NCBI GenBank assembly: GCA_027475525.1 | Contig: JAMWFC010000020.1 | Location: forward strand, 372,001-436,000 | Length of the DNA: 64,000 nt | From: Macrolepiota albuminosa | Taxonomy: Eukaryota > Basidiomycota > Agaricomycetes > Agaricales > Agaricaceae | Reading direction: 5' to 3' | Part shown: one piece after another, positions 31,231-43,018 of the stretch | Position numbering within the stretch: the first letter of the stretch is position 1 | Layout: every line of letters starts with the position of its first letter | Notes under the pieces: model-generated | What the model saw: only the letters and a program-made list of their open reading frames with translations | The model's database searches: none | What the model was told of the DNA's origin: nothing | Program-made: the position numbers and the translations under genes

Positions 31231-31870
31231 TTGACCCCCATATGGATAACTTTATCAGTGTGAAGTTCACAAATCATTGATGGCATATAGCTATTATTGA
31301 GTTCAAAGGGTGAGTACTCTGTGGTTTCTGATATGCTCATGTTAATTGCAAGTTCAATGAGTGGGCATCTATCTACCCAGTCCTTCTGGTCAAGACGCAC
31401 AAAAGCTTGGAGTATCTGTGTGATATTTCCATTTGTGCATTCTATCTGTTCATTTGTTTGCAGATGAAAGGATGTCAACATGAGCAGGTTTGCTTCAAGC
31501 AAGTTGTGCAGTTCCTTCTGCCATTTGGAAGTAAACTTAGAGTCTCAATTGCTGACAATCAAACTGGGCAATTCATAGAGGTGCACTATCTCTTTAAGAT
31601 AAATCCATGACAAGTCTAATGCTGTTATGGTCATCCTCACAGAAATGAGATGGACCATACTGGTCATTCAACAGATTACTACTCACAGGTAGTTAAAACT
31701 CTTTAACTCAGGGAATGAACCAATAAAGTTCATCCTGATTGAGTTTCAGGACTTGATAGAAATTGGAAGTAAATAAAGCTTCCTTCCCTGATAGCTTCAA
31801 GGTCAAAACTTTTGACTGTTGATATAGTTCATATGTCAAGCAGAACTGACTTGTTTCTTTGGGCATTTGT
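31231..31870 (-). pseudogene. Chromovirus copy A: integrase core fragment
   Basis: The minus strand gives LRLDQKDWVDRCPLIELAIN-like sequence and, upstream, a stretch matching the copy B integrase. Readable blocks include LLMLTSFHLQTNEQIECTNGN (the DGQTE region, catalytic Glu) and QAFVRLDQKDW. Further upstream it follows the Asp-containing regions with several stops. Integrase joins element cDNA to host DNA. The copy loses similarity at about 31870. Confidence 0.7.
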
Positions 31871-33255
31871 ACCTAACCTCTGTACTCATCTTTTCCAACT
31901 GAACATGAAGCAAAGTTGTTTACTACCTTGATCAAAAGAATAGAGTCTGTTGCAAGACTATATTGCTTATTTTGCTGCTGAAGAAAATCTACTGCTAGTT
32001 GTTATGACCCTTCAATAGATTTCAATACTTATTTGTGCCTATTTTAAGTATGAACTTTAGTTTTTATTTAAATAAATTTATTAAAAAATTATAAGCTACT
32101 TTTACAAAGTATGTGCATATGTAACTTTGCTCAACTTTGTAAATTAAAGTTGAAATTGTAAGGAAAGTTCAGTTAAATCTTATTTGAACTACTTTAACAT
32201 AAAAGTAAAATTTCAATTTTACATCAACATTGTCTAGAATAAGCTGAAACTGAGCATTGAGATGATTGCTACATGTTACACCTAAAATATGAAAAGGGAA
32301 AGATGATGGCAGCAGGAATATAGATGTATCAAATAATCACCTAATATAAAGATTATGCTGTAAATAGAAAATATGTCAAGATGCTGATTCAGAAAAGGCA
32401 CTCGCAGAAGAAGTTAAGAAAAGCTGGATTATCTGGCATCAAATGAAAAATAGCATGAGAAAAGAGCTATAGAAAAGAATCTGATTAAAAAAGCCTACAG
32501 AACACCCTGCCAGGTGAGGATAGTGTTGAAGCTACAAGTGCCAGTATTGCCTCACAATATAAACAAGCTACAATTTATGCCTTCAGCATAAATTTCATAG
32601 CTTTTTCAGAGCTTTGCTTCCAACCTCTCCAATTAAGCCTCTACCTGAACTTCACTTTGTTTGGTTGAGGCTCCAAGTATGTATAGAGAACTCAATGCTT
32701 AATCTCAGCCTCAACCTTACTTTGTTTGGTCAAGGCCTTGATTTTTCACAACTTAGTGCTTCCACAACTCTCAAAGCACTATTGTAAGCTAAATTGAATT
32801 TTTCTTGAATTTTTTGGATTTTATTAAGCATTTATAAAATTTCAAAAGACTAAAATCAGTATATTAGTAGCCTTTGAATTTTTCCTGATTTCTTAGTGAT
32901 TTTCCTTGAATTTCTAAGCATTTTATACACACATCTACTAAAAAAACAAATGAAGAAAGCAAGTATTTGTCAGCCTTAGTCAGAAACTGTCAAAACTGAC
33001 TAATCAGATCATTTCCCAGGCCTTGTCCCATTCTATATAGACAAGCTACAATTTGTGCCTTTGGCATATATTTTGTAGCTCATTGAGGGCTTTGCCCCCA
33101 AACTTCTCCAACTAAGCCTCTACCCTAACCTATATATTGTTAATGAATAGAGAGTTTTACATTCATCAAGAAATAATGCTACAATCTCAAGTAATATGTA
33201 CAGTATCAACAAATAGTTAGATGCTAAAATATAAAAGTTAGTAATAAGTAGTTAA
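31871..33255. other. AT-rich non-coding stretch with two related hairpins
   Basis: No gene visible. Two imperfect palindromes, at about 32570-32608 (AGCTACAATTTATGCC … GCATAAAT…TAGCT) and 33044-33082 (AGCTACAATTTGTGCC … GCATATATTTTGTAGCT), are each followed by the related text CCAACCTCTCCAA/TTAAGCCTCTACC. They are direct repeats about 470 bp apart. The location downstream of the Helitron helicase suggests Helitron or MITE-derived sequence. No CTRR-type terminus could be fixed. Confidence 0.45.
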
Positions 33256-34557
33256 TTAACAATCACACTTATATTTGTAAACTATTGAGGACTTCTTATT
33301 ATACAATATTTGGAGTTGTTTTTGATGTATTTTCTTCTGACAAAATATCCTTGATACAATCTCCTGATATGCATTGAGAAAGTGCAACATAAAGTTGGCC
33401 ATGTATAAAAATGAGTGATTAAAGGTCCAACCAACATGCTTGACTAATTGCCCTTGAGACTTGTTAACAGTCATAGCAAAGGCCAATTGAATTGGAAACT
33501 ATCTCCTGCATAATAGTATTGGCAAATCCTCTTCAGAGACATCTAGATTGATCTTTGGAATCAAAACAGTTGAACCTGCAAACTTGGCATCTCCACTGAT
33601 AATATGACATCTGAGAACTCTGGTGCTGATATGAGTGACAATCATTTTTGTTCCATTGCAAAGTCTTTTGGTTGTATTCAGATTCCTGAGGAGCATGACA
33701 GGAACTCCAACCTTCAAAGCCAGTTTAGCCAAAGGCAAACTACTGGCTTTCAAAGAGTTGAGATATTCCACAGGATATAATGCAAGGCCATCAGGATCTC
33801 TGTTGTCAGAGAGAACAGAATCTGCACTCTGTAAGATCTTTTTTTCTCCTAGATACCTCTCTAGAACCTCTGCATTGATCTCTTCTATATCAGAGTTCTT
33901 GCCAGAGAGAATAGTCTGGTTCAGGTAATACTGATCATTTTGAAGATGACCAATATCAGGATATGTAGAAGAAATCAATCCAGTGATAGAATTGGCATCA
34001 CAGATCATCCTTTCAGGCAGTTTAACTGTTTTTCCAGATCCTAGATTTTTCCCTGCACCAACATCCAACCATCAAGCTATATGAGCAATATTCTCTGCAG
34101 TCTGATCCAACCTTAAATTTTGAACCAAGTAGTGGACTTGAATATGATTCCAAAGTTGACCCTTTTTGAGTGAAGCAGCAATCATTTGCTGTCTGAGTCC
34201 ATGTATAACTACTAGAAGAGTTTGCCTGAAGTCTCCTCCAAAAACCACAGTAACTCTACCAAAGGAAATGTCATTATTGAAGATGTCCCTGAAGCTATGA
34301 TCCACAGAATCAATGGCATTTTTGTGTTGCATTGGAACTTCATACCAAATAACCAACTTTGGTGCAAAGTATGAGCTGTGATAACTGGGTTCCTCTCTTA
34401 ATATTGGCAATAGATGTGTCAAGAGCAGAAATAGGAATTTTGAATCTTGAATGAGCTGTCCTATCCCTGATAGGACCCCACACAGGCTAGGTGCATCAAC
34501 AGCAGGCTTGGCACTGGCTCTGAATATCTTGCTGCACTTGTTCTGAACTTGGCACAT
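33256..34557 (-). pseudogene. Helitron helicase (Pif1-like), C-terminal part
   Basis: Upstream block 34557-34072: VIWYEVPMQHKNAIDSVDHS (Walker B region, with Tyr-Glu where Asp-Glu is usual), then VTVVFGGDFRQTLLVV and LRLDQTAENI. Main block 34068-33499: DVGAGKNLGS, ISSTYPDIG, TILSGKNSDIEEINAEVL, ALYPVEYLNSLKASSLPLAKL and VGVPVMLLRNLNTTKRLCNGT. Last block (to 33256): AFAMTVNKSQGQ, helicase motif VI region. These are the hallmarks of the Pif1-type helicase domain of RepHel proteins of Helitrons, which transpose by rolling-circle replication. The Rep nuclease domain, Walker A motif and Helitron ends are not present, and stops separate the blocks. The right end runs into the inverted repeat at 34470. 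Confidence 0.85.
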
Positions 34558-36420
34558 ACAATTTATCCATTTTAGGCCTTACCTGATGGCCATGCATGGC
34601 AAGCAATAGATTTAATCAGTGATAGTGCCAGTGGCAGCAGGAATAACAGGTGACAGCTGACAATCATGCTGCCAGCAAAGCAGTGACAGGTGGCATCAAT
34701 GAATTAGCACAAGGTACAGCTAGCTGACAACAGCACTTATGAATTAAGCATAATAGCATTTACTCATGACAGACATCTTGGTGTTTTACCCTGGCACCTG
34801 ATGCCTCTTGGTGCCCTCTCTTAGTCAGCTAGATAGCTTTCTTCTTTCATTTCTCATTATTTATGTAGTTTAATACATGACATTTAATTACATTCCTTAC
34901 AGTTCACTGCTTCTTGGTGACCTTTAGCCATTTAGTAACAGGAAACTTGTTTTTACTATAAATACTTACTATTGTCACTAGTTACACACAGAACAGAGCA
35001 TTTCATTTATACCTCAGTTCACCTCACAGTTCAGATTTCTTTTGCACTGACTAAGTTTGGAGTCGCCAATTGTCTGAGCACTTCTAGCCTGCTTGCTGCA
35101 GTTACACTTATGGAACCTATGTGCCTTGCACCTACAGCAGGCAATATGCAGCTTAGTTGTTGCTAAGCTTCTAGTTTTCTTACCACACTCCTTGCTGCAC
35201 TTTACTTATATCTCCTCCCTCTTTCATTTAGGTGCACTTAGTCATTAGTGCACTTCTCTTACTGCACTTCCATTACTGATTACACTTACCAACCTTCCCC
35301 AAAACTTCCCATTGATAATGTTCAAAAGTAGATCAGTAGCAGATACAGTTTATGGCTACTGACCTGTATAAAATGCATTTGGGCACACTAAGGGTTGAGG
35401 GAGTCCTGGGCAGTTTTCAGAGAACAAGTTGGAAAAATGAGTTGAACAGCAAAATTTGGTGAAGGTCAGTAATGAGAGTTGGCAAGAATGTGCAGTAAGG
35501 TTTGTGCACTAACTGCAAAGTCTGCCTAAAGGATAAGGATAGGTAAATACAGTTAAGTGTGGCAGAGGATGCAGCAAGGAAACTAGAGGCTTAGCAACAA
35601 CTAAGCTGCATGATGCCTGCTGTAAGTGCAAGGTGCATAGGTTCCATATGCATAACTGCAGCAAGCAGGCTAAGAGTGTTCAGACAGTTGGCGACTATGA
35701 ACTTAGTCAGCTCAAAAGAAATCTGAACTGTGAGGTGAACTGAGAGGTGTAAACTGGAGTACTCTGTTCTTGTTTTTCTAACTAGTGACAATGGTAAATA
35801 TTTATAGTAAAATGGGTTCACCATTGCTAAGCAGCTAAGTATTGCCAAGGAGTGGTGAACTGGAAAAAATGTAGGTAGTTGCCATGCATTAAACTAAATG
35901 TTGAGAAGTTAATGAAAATACTGTCTGTTCAAGTAAAGAGAAGATGCTAAGCGGTGCCAGACATCAAGGTGAAATGCCAAGCTGTCAATCACGGAAAAAT
36001 GTTATTATTCCTACTCCTAAGCACTGCTGCCGGCTAGTGATACCATGTGCTGCCTAAGTGATGCCATCTGTCAATGCTTGCCAACGGTGTGATGCCCACT
36101 GTCACTTGTCATTTCAGCTGCCATTGGTGCTATCACTGATCAGGTACATCACTTGCTATGCATAGCCATTGGATATGGCTTAAAATGGATAATTTATGTG
36201 CACCAAGTTCAGAACAAGTGTGGCAAAGTGTTCAGAGCTGATGCTGAGCCTGCCATTGATGTGCCTAGCCTGTGCAGGGTCCTATCACCATTCAACTTAT
36301 TTCTGACTTGTTCTCTGGGACCTGCCTAGAACTCTCTCAACACTTAGCATGTCCAACACATTTTTCCTGGTCAGTAGCCATAAACTGTATCTGCTACTGA
36401 TCAACTTTTGGGCATTATAA
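34470..36420. repeat. Large imperfect inverted repeat of LTR-like and helicase sequence
   Basis: Left arm about 34470-35210 and right arm about 35560-36290 are reverse complements with scattered changes. Examples are GCTTAGTTGTTGCTAAGC near 35150 against GCTTAGCAACAACTAAGC near 35590, and ACTATAAATACTTACTATTG near 34955 against its complement near 35785. The arms include the first ~90 bp of the Helitron helicase (around GGTCCTATCA). The text at about 35330-35440 in the spacer also pairs with 36290-36420. TATAAATA boxes suggest that each arm carries an LTR, oriented head to head. No gene is visible inside. Confidence 0.65.
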
Positions 36421-36742
36421 AATTGAAGCCCACTATAAGGAATTTTAAGGCAGAATTCTGTCAGAAACTCATCTTCAGCACACATGCCATCTGTTAGAGC
36501 AGTCAGCAAAAGGCACAGTCTCTTTCTACCCTTCAACTCCTCAACCACTTAGTGCCTTACCAGGTCTATCTCTCACTCAGAAACTACAGAATGCCACTGT
36601 AGACAATTTTCCTAATCTCTTTCTGCATTTACTTAATTTTACCACCAACAATCTCTTAGTATTGCCACTTGCCGATCATCAGCTTTTTACCCCTCCTACT
36701 CCTTTAACTCCACTTTCCTGACTCATCATTTTCTGCACTCCT

Positions 36743-39561
36743 TTGCCAACCCCTAAAACCCCATCACCACTACCATCTTCTCTGCACAGCAAGGCAGTTG
36801 CTATAGAACTACTTTCCCAGTGCATGCTGCCATGCAATCATTTTTCTGCATTAAAATGGGATGAGTCCAAACTACATAAACTCTTCCAATATTCCAAAGC
36901 ACTCAAATATCTGTTTAGAGATTGTGGAGTTACCAACTCCACTCAAATGAAGGAATCCACAGCACACTACATTTCCTATGACATGGCAGAAACTTGGACT
37001 AGTCTTCCCAAGTTTGCTGCTTCTGTGCCTGGTGCACAACTGGCTATTGATGTGACTTATGAGCAATGAAAAATGGCAATCATCCAGCTCTACCTTAGCA
37101 CTGAGAAATCTATGCAATATACTATAAATAAACTCCAGAAATTTGTACAGAACACCTTTGATGGTGGCACATACTCTCTTGGCACCTTCTTGACCTATTA
37201 CCGGAAATTCCAGAAGGTCACCAGGTGGCTTTTACAGAATGGTAAACTTTACATTAACAAGGAACATCACTTATTCCAGCAAGGTATCCCAATGTTGCTA
37301 TAGGCTTGCATTGCTAGATACTTAGAAATTGTACAACTGACTCACCATCCCAAGATGTCTTTGAGGCAGGTAAATGGATCTTAAAAAGCACTGACACAGG
37401 TATTGGCATTGGCATGCAATGCACTAGAACAACTCTATCTGAGCATGCCAACGGTATCCTCCCAGTCCAGACTACTGCGGCACTTCTTATCAATGACTTC
37501 ATTAAAAAAGAAGACCTCAATGCTGCCATAGCCTTTGCTATGGCCCATATCAAGACTATGATTGCTACTAGCATTACTGCTACCCATGCTGCCAATGCTC
37601 CTGGATCAAACAGTTGCCACTTTTGTGGTGAAATAGAACACACTATGACTCAAGGATACTGTAATACTCTGGAAAACTATATCTAGCAAGGTAAAGTATG
37701 CAGGGCTATTGACAGCAAGGTTGTCTTAACCACTGATTTTTGAACTACTCAGAGCTCAAGACATACCAGGAATGGGTAGATGAATGGCACTGGTGTAATC
37801 CTGGCCAAATTGTTACTGGCACTCTCTCAGGCAATGCTAATTCCGATCCTGACCAAGTAGCACAGCAACAGATAATCTATGAGATATTACATTTTGACAG
37901 CATTGGTGATCATCCTAGCTTCTCTCAAAAAGAGCATATCTCCAAGTTGGAACAGGACCTCAGCTTGCTAAAGAACTAGGTATTTGATAGTATTGAGATT
38001 AAACAGTCTAAACAGCCTCTTTGCAGTTACAAGCCCATGTTAGCTACTAATGATCCTTTTCCATCTTTAGTTTCTACTGCTCTGCCTGCTCCTGCCACTT
38101 CATTGACATCTGCCATGCCAGCTCCTTCTGTTTCTCTTTCCGTGTCTAATTCCATTCTTGACACTCCTTTGCTGCCTTTTCATCCTTATGCTAGTAGCTC
38201 TGATAGGTATCATGCTCTCATTCAATGTAACTTTGCCACTCCCAAGAAACGTCCTGAAGGTGGTTACCATTCTACTGCACCAATATTTGACATAGAAAGG
38301 TCCAACCACATCTTTAGCCACATCATGAAAATACCAATCACTCTATTTGTTGAAGAACTCTGCAGTATCATGCCAGACATCTGGAACCAAGTCAAAATAG
38401 CAGTTACCCTTTGACAATCCTTAGCAACCACCATTACTAAAGTCAACAAGTTGAACAACGCACTCTCTGGTTTCTCTGTCACTACTGACCCTCCCATCAC
38501 TCTTAGCACCAATACTTTCTCTGCCAATTCCAATGCCAACACCATATCTGTCAATCCTATAGAGACTTATATGAGGTCGCTAGAGCATGGAAAAGATCCT
38601 GCTATTCTTACTGTTGCTTAGAACTCACATGCTATGAGGTCTATCATGCTTACTATTAACAACAAAAGTAATATCGAGGCTATTGTAGATAGTGGTTCCC
38701 AGATCATCTCCATGGCTGCTGAAGTTGCCAACAAACTAGGCTTGATTTATAATCTCAATGTCATCTTGAATATGCAGAGTGCTAATGGTACTATTGACAG
38801 ATTTCTTGGACTTGCTAAAAATGTACTGTGCACCATTAGCAACATCACATTTTACCTGCAGATCCACATCCTCTATTTCCCCACTTACAACCTCCTTCTT
38901 AGCAGGCTATTTGACATCTTAGCATGGTTTGTAGTCAAGACTCTTATTAACAAAGAGATGACCTTGACTATTAGCAACCCAAACTCCAGTATCTGACACA
39001 CTATACTGATCTTCTCTAGAGGACAATGGAAAGGTACATGTGGCAAGATGCCAGAGTTCACAGAACATCATGTCAGTAAGCAGCCTCACCAGTGTTTTCA
39101 CAGACCATCAAGAAGGTGATTGGCAATGATCATAGAGATGTAGCACTGACACTAGAATATGACCACACCAGTGGTCTTGTACATATTTTGCAAATGGCCT
39201 TTCTTGGTACAAAAGTACTTTCTACTACATCTAATTCCATTACTGAAAATCTCCAGAAAACCACACAAAACATTGCCGACTCTTCTCTTGCCTACTTGTA
39301 CCTTATCCTTGGACTTCTTTCAGAAAATCACTACAAAAGACACATATCTAATCATCCTTCTCAGAGCTTCTGCTCCTGCTGTTTTTAGACTTTCCACTTC
39401 CCATCCTACCAATCTTAGTCTCCTTTCTGCCTCTGTTTACATATAGTAATGCTAGCATTCCTAAAAGGAAAGAGGTTCAAGTAAAGAAGAAATACAAGCC
39501 CATTGTGCTTAAGACAAAACTCATTGCCATCCACTCATCTGAAGCTTTCCAAATTGAGCAC
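36743..39561 (+). pseudogene. Ty3/gypsy element E: gag and protease fragment
   Basis: Gag blocks: 36743-37069 (KLHKLFQYSKALKYLFRDCG, AETWTSLPKFA), 37073-37303 (FVQNTFDGGTYSLGTFLTYY, then HHLFQQGIP) and 37414-37686 with a knuckle-like CHFCGEIEHTMTQGYC. A Ser/Pro-rich spacer follows (38037-38414). The protease at 38634-38996 has IEAIVDSGSQIISMAAEVA and later LLSRLFDIL, the D-S-G-S type of a common basidiomycete Ty3 lineage distinct from the chromoviruses here. The linker KKKYKPIVLKTKLI lies at about 39480-39530, where RT would follow. At about 39561 it joins abruptly to chromovirus copy C. Several stops break the frames. Confidence 0.75.
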
Positions 39562-40345
39562 CATATCCTTAGATCAACAAGACTGGGTGAATTGGTGCCC
39601 ACTTACTGAGTTTGTGATTAATGCAAGTATCTTAGAGGCTACAGGATATACACCCTTTGAGCTCAATGGAGAGTACATGCCCTCCATGCTGCACAAAATT
39701 CATGCAGATGTGGTGGCTCACTGAGGAGTAGTCAACTTTGCCAGGCAGGCCCTGGAGAATATTGCATTGGTGCATGACACCATCATTGAAACGCAAGTCT
39801 TTCAGGTAAAAAATACCAATGACCATAGGCAAACAGACCTGCCTATATCAGTGGGAGCATTGGTCTATCTGTCAACACGTAACCTGAGGCTGCCCAAGGG
39901 ACAGGCAAGTAAACTCTGCCTGAAATGGGTAGGCCTGTATTATGTGCTAGATGCAGAACCAAGTACCTCCAACTACATGCTAGAGTTGCCACAGGCATTG
40001 CAAGAATGATGAATTGTTCCAAAGTTCCATGTGTTGCTATTGTGACTATATAGCACGTCCGACAACACATTATTTCCTAACAGGGCTACTCCAGGCCCCT
40101 ATGACTTTGGGGCACAAGATGATGACAAATAGTTCATTGAGTGCATAATTGGGCATCGGTGGACTGAGCAGAATACACTCAAGTTTGAGGTACATTGGTC
40201 CCTTGGGGACACAACATGGGAGCCATACTCCCATTGCTCCATGCTAGCAGCACTTGACTGCTATTTGGAGTTGAAGGATGTAAGCGCGCTGGTGCTTAAT
40301 TTGATTGGCAGTGCCAATTGCAGCTTGACTGAGTTGATCAGCAAC
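39562..40345 (+). pseudogene. Copy C integrase C-terminus and chromodomain
   Basis: Reads QDWVNWCPLTEFVINASILE, then YTPFELNGEYMPSMLHKI and VYLSTRNLRLPKGQASKLCL. Next are YYVLDAEPSTSNYMLELPQA and IVPKFHVLLL. The chromodomain follows with FIECIIGHRWTEQNTLKFEV and WSLGDTTWEPYSHC. Chromodomains of this kind steer integration to marked chromatin. Stops at 39722, about 40008 and about 40128 break the frame. Confidence 0.75.
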
Positions 40346-41387
40346 TGTGGCTGAAACATGTCATAAAATTCAAAATTTCTTTTTTCTCTTTCTTTCCTCA
40401 ACCATGGACACATCATCTATGGACCAGGACAATCAGCAGCAGCAGCACGCACTTGAGTTTTTGCTGTCAGTCTTACTGTCAGCTAAAGGGGGGGGCAGAT
40501 GGCTCCCCCACTTACTCAAAATGTGCCCTAGTAGGGACAATTACAACAGGCTGTGGGCTTCCCACAGCAGCAGCAACAACCAGCAGCGGTCTACCTGCTG
40601 CAGCAGCCAGTGATCAGTGGCTATCTACCACAACAACTCTTGCAAGGCAACTTTATGTCTCAGAATGCACCTATGGGCAGTTTTCCACCTTGTCAGACAG
40701 TACAGGATGCTTATGCACCACATCATACTGAGGGCCAATCCCAACAAGTCCAGTACAGGGGGCTATTTAGCCCCCAAGCGATGTCAGGATAGGGGCAGCT
40801 TGCTCCCGTACTAGCAAGAGGGTCAATGGGGGCACATCCTTTGCCTCAGTTTATGGCCCCGGCACACTATCCTGGCATGGCTGGTGTGCCAGCAATGATG
40901 CTGTACTCCCCAGCTTGGATGGGAGCTTGGGGCGTAATGCCCCAGTATGGTCCCTCATATGAGGCACCCACCAAGGGAGGAAAAGCAACCTCCCAGTCAG
41001 CCACAATGCTAGCTGACAGTCTAGAGGGATGTAGATCATCCCTCATGCAGGCAACAATGGCATCTGAGAGCACAGAAGCTCTTAATACAGAACAAAGCAG
41101 CAAGTCTCTGGTTGAAGTGCCGACAAAGAGCCTGGCCAGGCTCTTCTTGTTACAGCGGCTGGAGATGCCGCACCAACCTGAGCCCAGCTCAGAAGAACAG
41201 TCACATCCTCGACGTGACAAAGGAAAAGCACAGACTGTCAAGCCCAGTCTCAACCAGGACTTAGTCCTGGCTTCTCCTCTCCAACACCTGGGGGACAAGG
41301 GGTACAACGTACCCCCAGACTCGTCGCTCCTCCACAATGCAGAAGCTGTCATCCTCATCAGTTGGATGATGGACGACATGGATCATA

Positions 41388-43018
41388 TACTGGCTCAAAA
41401 AACTGCTCCAATGTTTGGCCTTTTTAGAAAGATTCACATGGTGTGCAACAAGTACATAAGCAAAAAATTGTGGAAAATCACATGGCATACACCTACACCT
41501 TGGCTTCATAATGACATATAAATCATGTGATTTGAACAAGAACTCGCTGATTAATAAATCAAACAAAATATTCAATTATTGGGGCAGTTTTTTGACCCAC
41601 TCTAATTTACTCTAATTTTCATATCTAGTACTTGGTATGGCCTCCATTTGCCTTTATAACTGCCTTGATCCTTTTAGGCATGCTCTCTATGAGGCTTTGG
41701 CATACCTCTGATGGTATTTCATTCCAATCCTTGACCACTCTCTGCCACAACTCATGCACTCCTTTAGGGGATACCTCATACTCCAAAAGTTTGCGCTTGA
41801 TGTAAACCCAGAGATGTTCAATGGGATTGAGGTCAGGGGATTGGGCAGGCCAGGATATTACAATGATGTTGTTATCAGAAAACCAGGTTGTTGCCTGTTT
41901 GGAGGTGTGTTTTGGATCATTGTCCTGCTGAAAATATCGTCCTTCCTCCTCCATTTCCAACTTCTCAAAGCTTTCTACGACTCCCTCATTCAAAACCTCA
42001 CAATACTGTGCAGCATCCATCTTCTCCTGAACTTCTATGAGCTTTCCTACTCTATTTCAATCTATGCAGCCCTATACCATTAAATTGTTTCCTCCTCCAT
42101 GCTTGACAGTTGGTGTAGTGGTGCGGTGGTTCTTCTGGAATTTTCCACACATATACGTTCCCATCTGATCCAATCTGATTAATCTTGGTCTCATTACTCC
42201 ACAGAACCCTTTTCCAATCCTCTACTGTCTAGTTCTCATGATACTGAGCAAATTTGAGCCGGTTTGCATGATGAGCAGCCTTGAGTATAGAAACTTTCTT
42301 CTTTGTTGCTGAGCAAAACCTGCCTTCTTCAATGCATTTCTGACTGTCTGAGGATTGACAGGACCAGAGATGACAGAATTAATGAACTGTGTAGCTTGAA
42401 CAGCATTAACCAGCTTTCCAGTAGTAATTTGATAAATAATAGACTATTTGTCACATGCTGTAAGCTTGGAAGGATGACCTCCAGGATGATTCTCTTTGTT
42501 GCTCTCCAGCTCTTTGCTGATCCTCCTCACAGTGCCCTTTCCCAGGCCAGTTTTTGCTTTGATTTGATGCTGAGAATACCCCTCATTGAGGAGAGAAGCA
42601 ACAGAAGAGTGATTGGCAGCAGAAACAGGTTGCATGATGGTGGTAGAGTGTCAAGAAGGTGATTAATTGAAGTTGAACATGTCAAATTAGTACAAACAAG
42701 GTCACATGACATTGTTTATACTTCTCACAAAGTGTTTCCATCTTCTACTGCTGAAAAGTATTGAGAAAATATGAAAATTAAAGTGAGTCAAAAAACTGCC
42801 CCAATGATTGAATATTTTGTTCAATTTATTAATCAGCAAATTCTTATTCAAATCACATGATTTATACATCATTATGAGGCCAGGATGCAGTTGTATGTCA
42901 GGCCAGGATGCAGTTGTATGTCATGTGAATTTCTACGATTTTTTGCTCATGTAATTGCTGCACACCATGTGAATCTTTCCAAAAAGGCCAAACATTGGGG
43001 CAGTTTTTTGAGCCAGTG
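41388..43018 (-). mobile_element. Tc1/mariner transposon, 1631 bp, TA duplication
   Basis: Flanked by TA at 41386-41387 and 43019-43020. Ends are TACTGGCTCAAAAAACTG (left) and, on the minus strand, CACTGGCTCAAAAAACTG (right). Terminal inverted repeats are about 215-240 bp. Within each TIR the outer motif is repeated in inverted form at the inner edge (GGGGCAGTTTTTTGA at 41581 and its complement near 42788), so each end can fold on itself. A 23-bp tandem duplication lies in the right TIR (42878/42901). The element lies inside ORF3 of copy C. Confidence 0.92.
41625..42635 (-). pseudogene. Tc1/mariner transposase (DD34E), inactivated
   Basis: Minus strand. HTH region at 42635-42444: VASLLNEGYSQHQIKAKTGL and GTVRRISKELE, a paired-like DNA-binding domain. 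The catalytic part has VLWSNETKI at about 42205, where the first catalytic Asp of the usual SDETK is Asn. Then at 41930 comes RYFQQDNDPKHTS (second Asp), and QSPDLNPIEHLW at 41845 with the Glu 34 residues later, hence DD34E as in Tc1. Length ~340 codons is usual for the family. In-frame TAG and other stops (after LTACDK and after QYHEN) and the Asp-to-Asn change make it a dead enzyme. The changes are all of the G-to-A or C-to-T kind. Confidence 0.92.

Larger units (their letters stand above)
11400..31870 (-). mobile_element. Chromovirus copy A (Ty3/gypsy), split by KDZ element and three solo LTRs
   Basis: Read on the minus strand, an integrase core (31870-31231) and the integrase tail/chromodomain region (30677-30167, then 15863-15690) are followed by the extra 3' ORF (15575-11400). 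Each block aligns by eye with the complete copy B at 51746-48000. Interruptions: solo LTR 30678-31230 (TSD TTGAC), KDZ transposon 15864-30166 (TSD TGCAGCTT), LTR-like insert ~12604-13439, and solo LTR 11642-12139 (TSD CCATT). Gag, protease and RT are missing; LTRs were not identified. A 75-bp tandem duplication (15765-15839, repeated from 15840) flanks the KDZ insertion point. Confidence 0.75.

Noticed and set aside
42878..42925. A fifteenth duplication of the 77-bp artefact class
   Set aside because: The period is 23 bp, so it is an ordinary local tandem duplication in the Tc1 right TIR.
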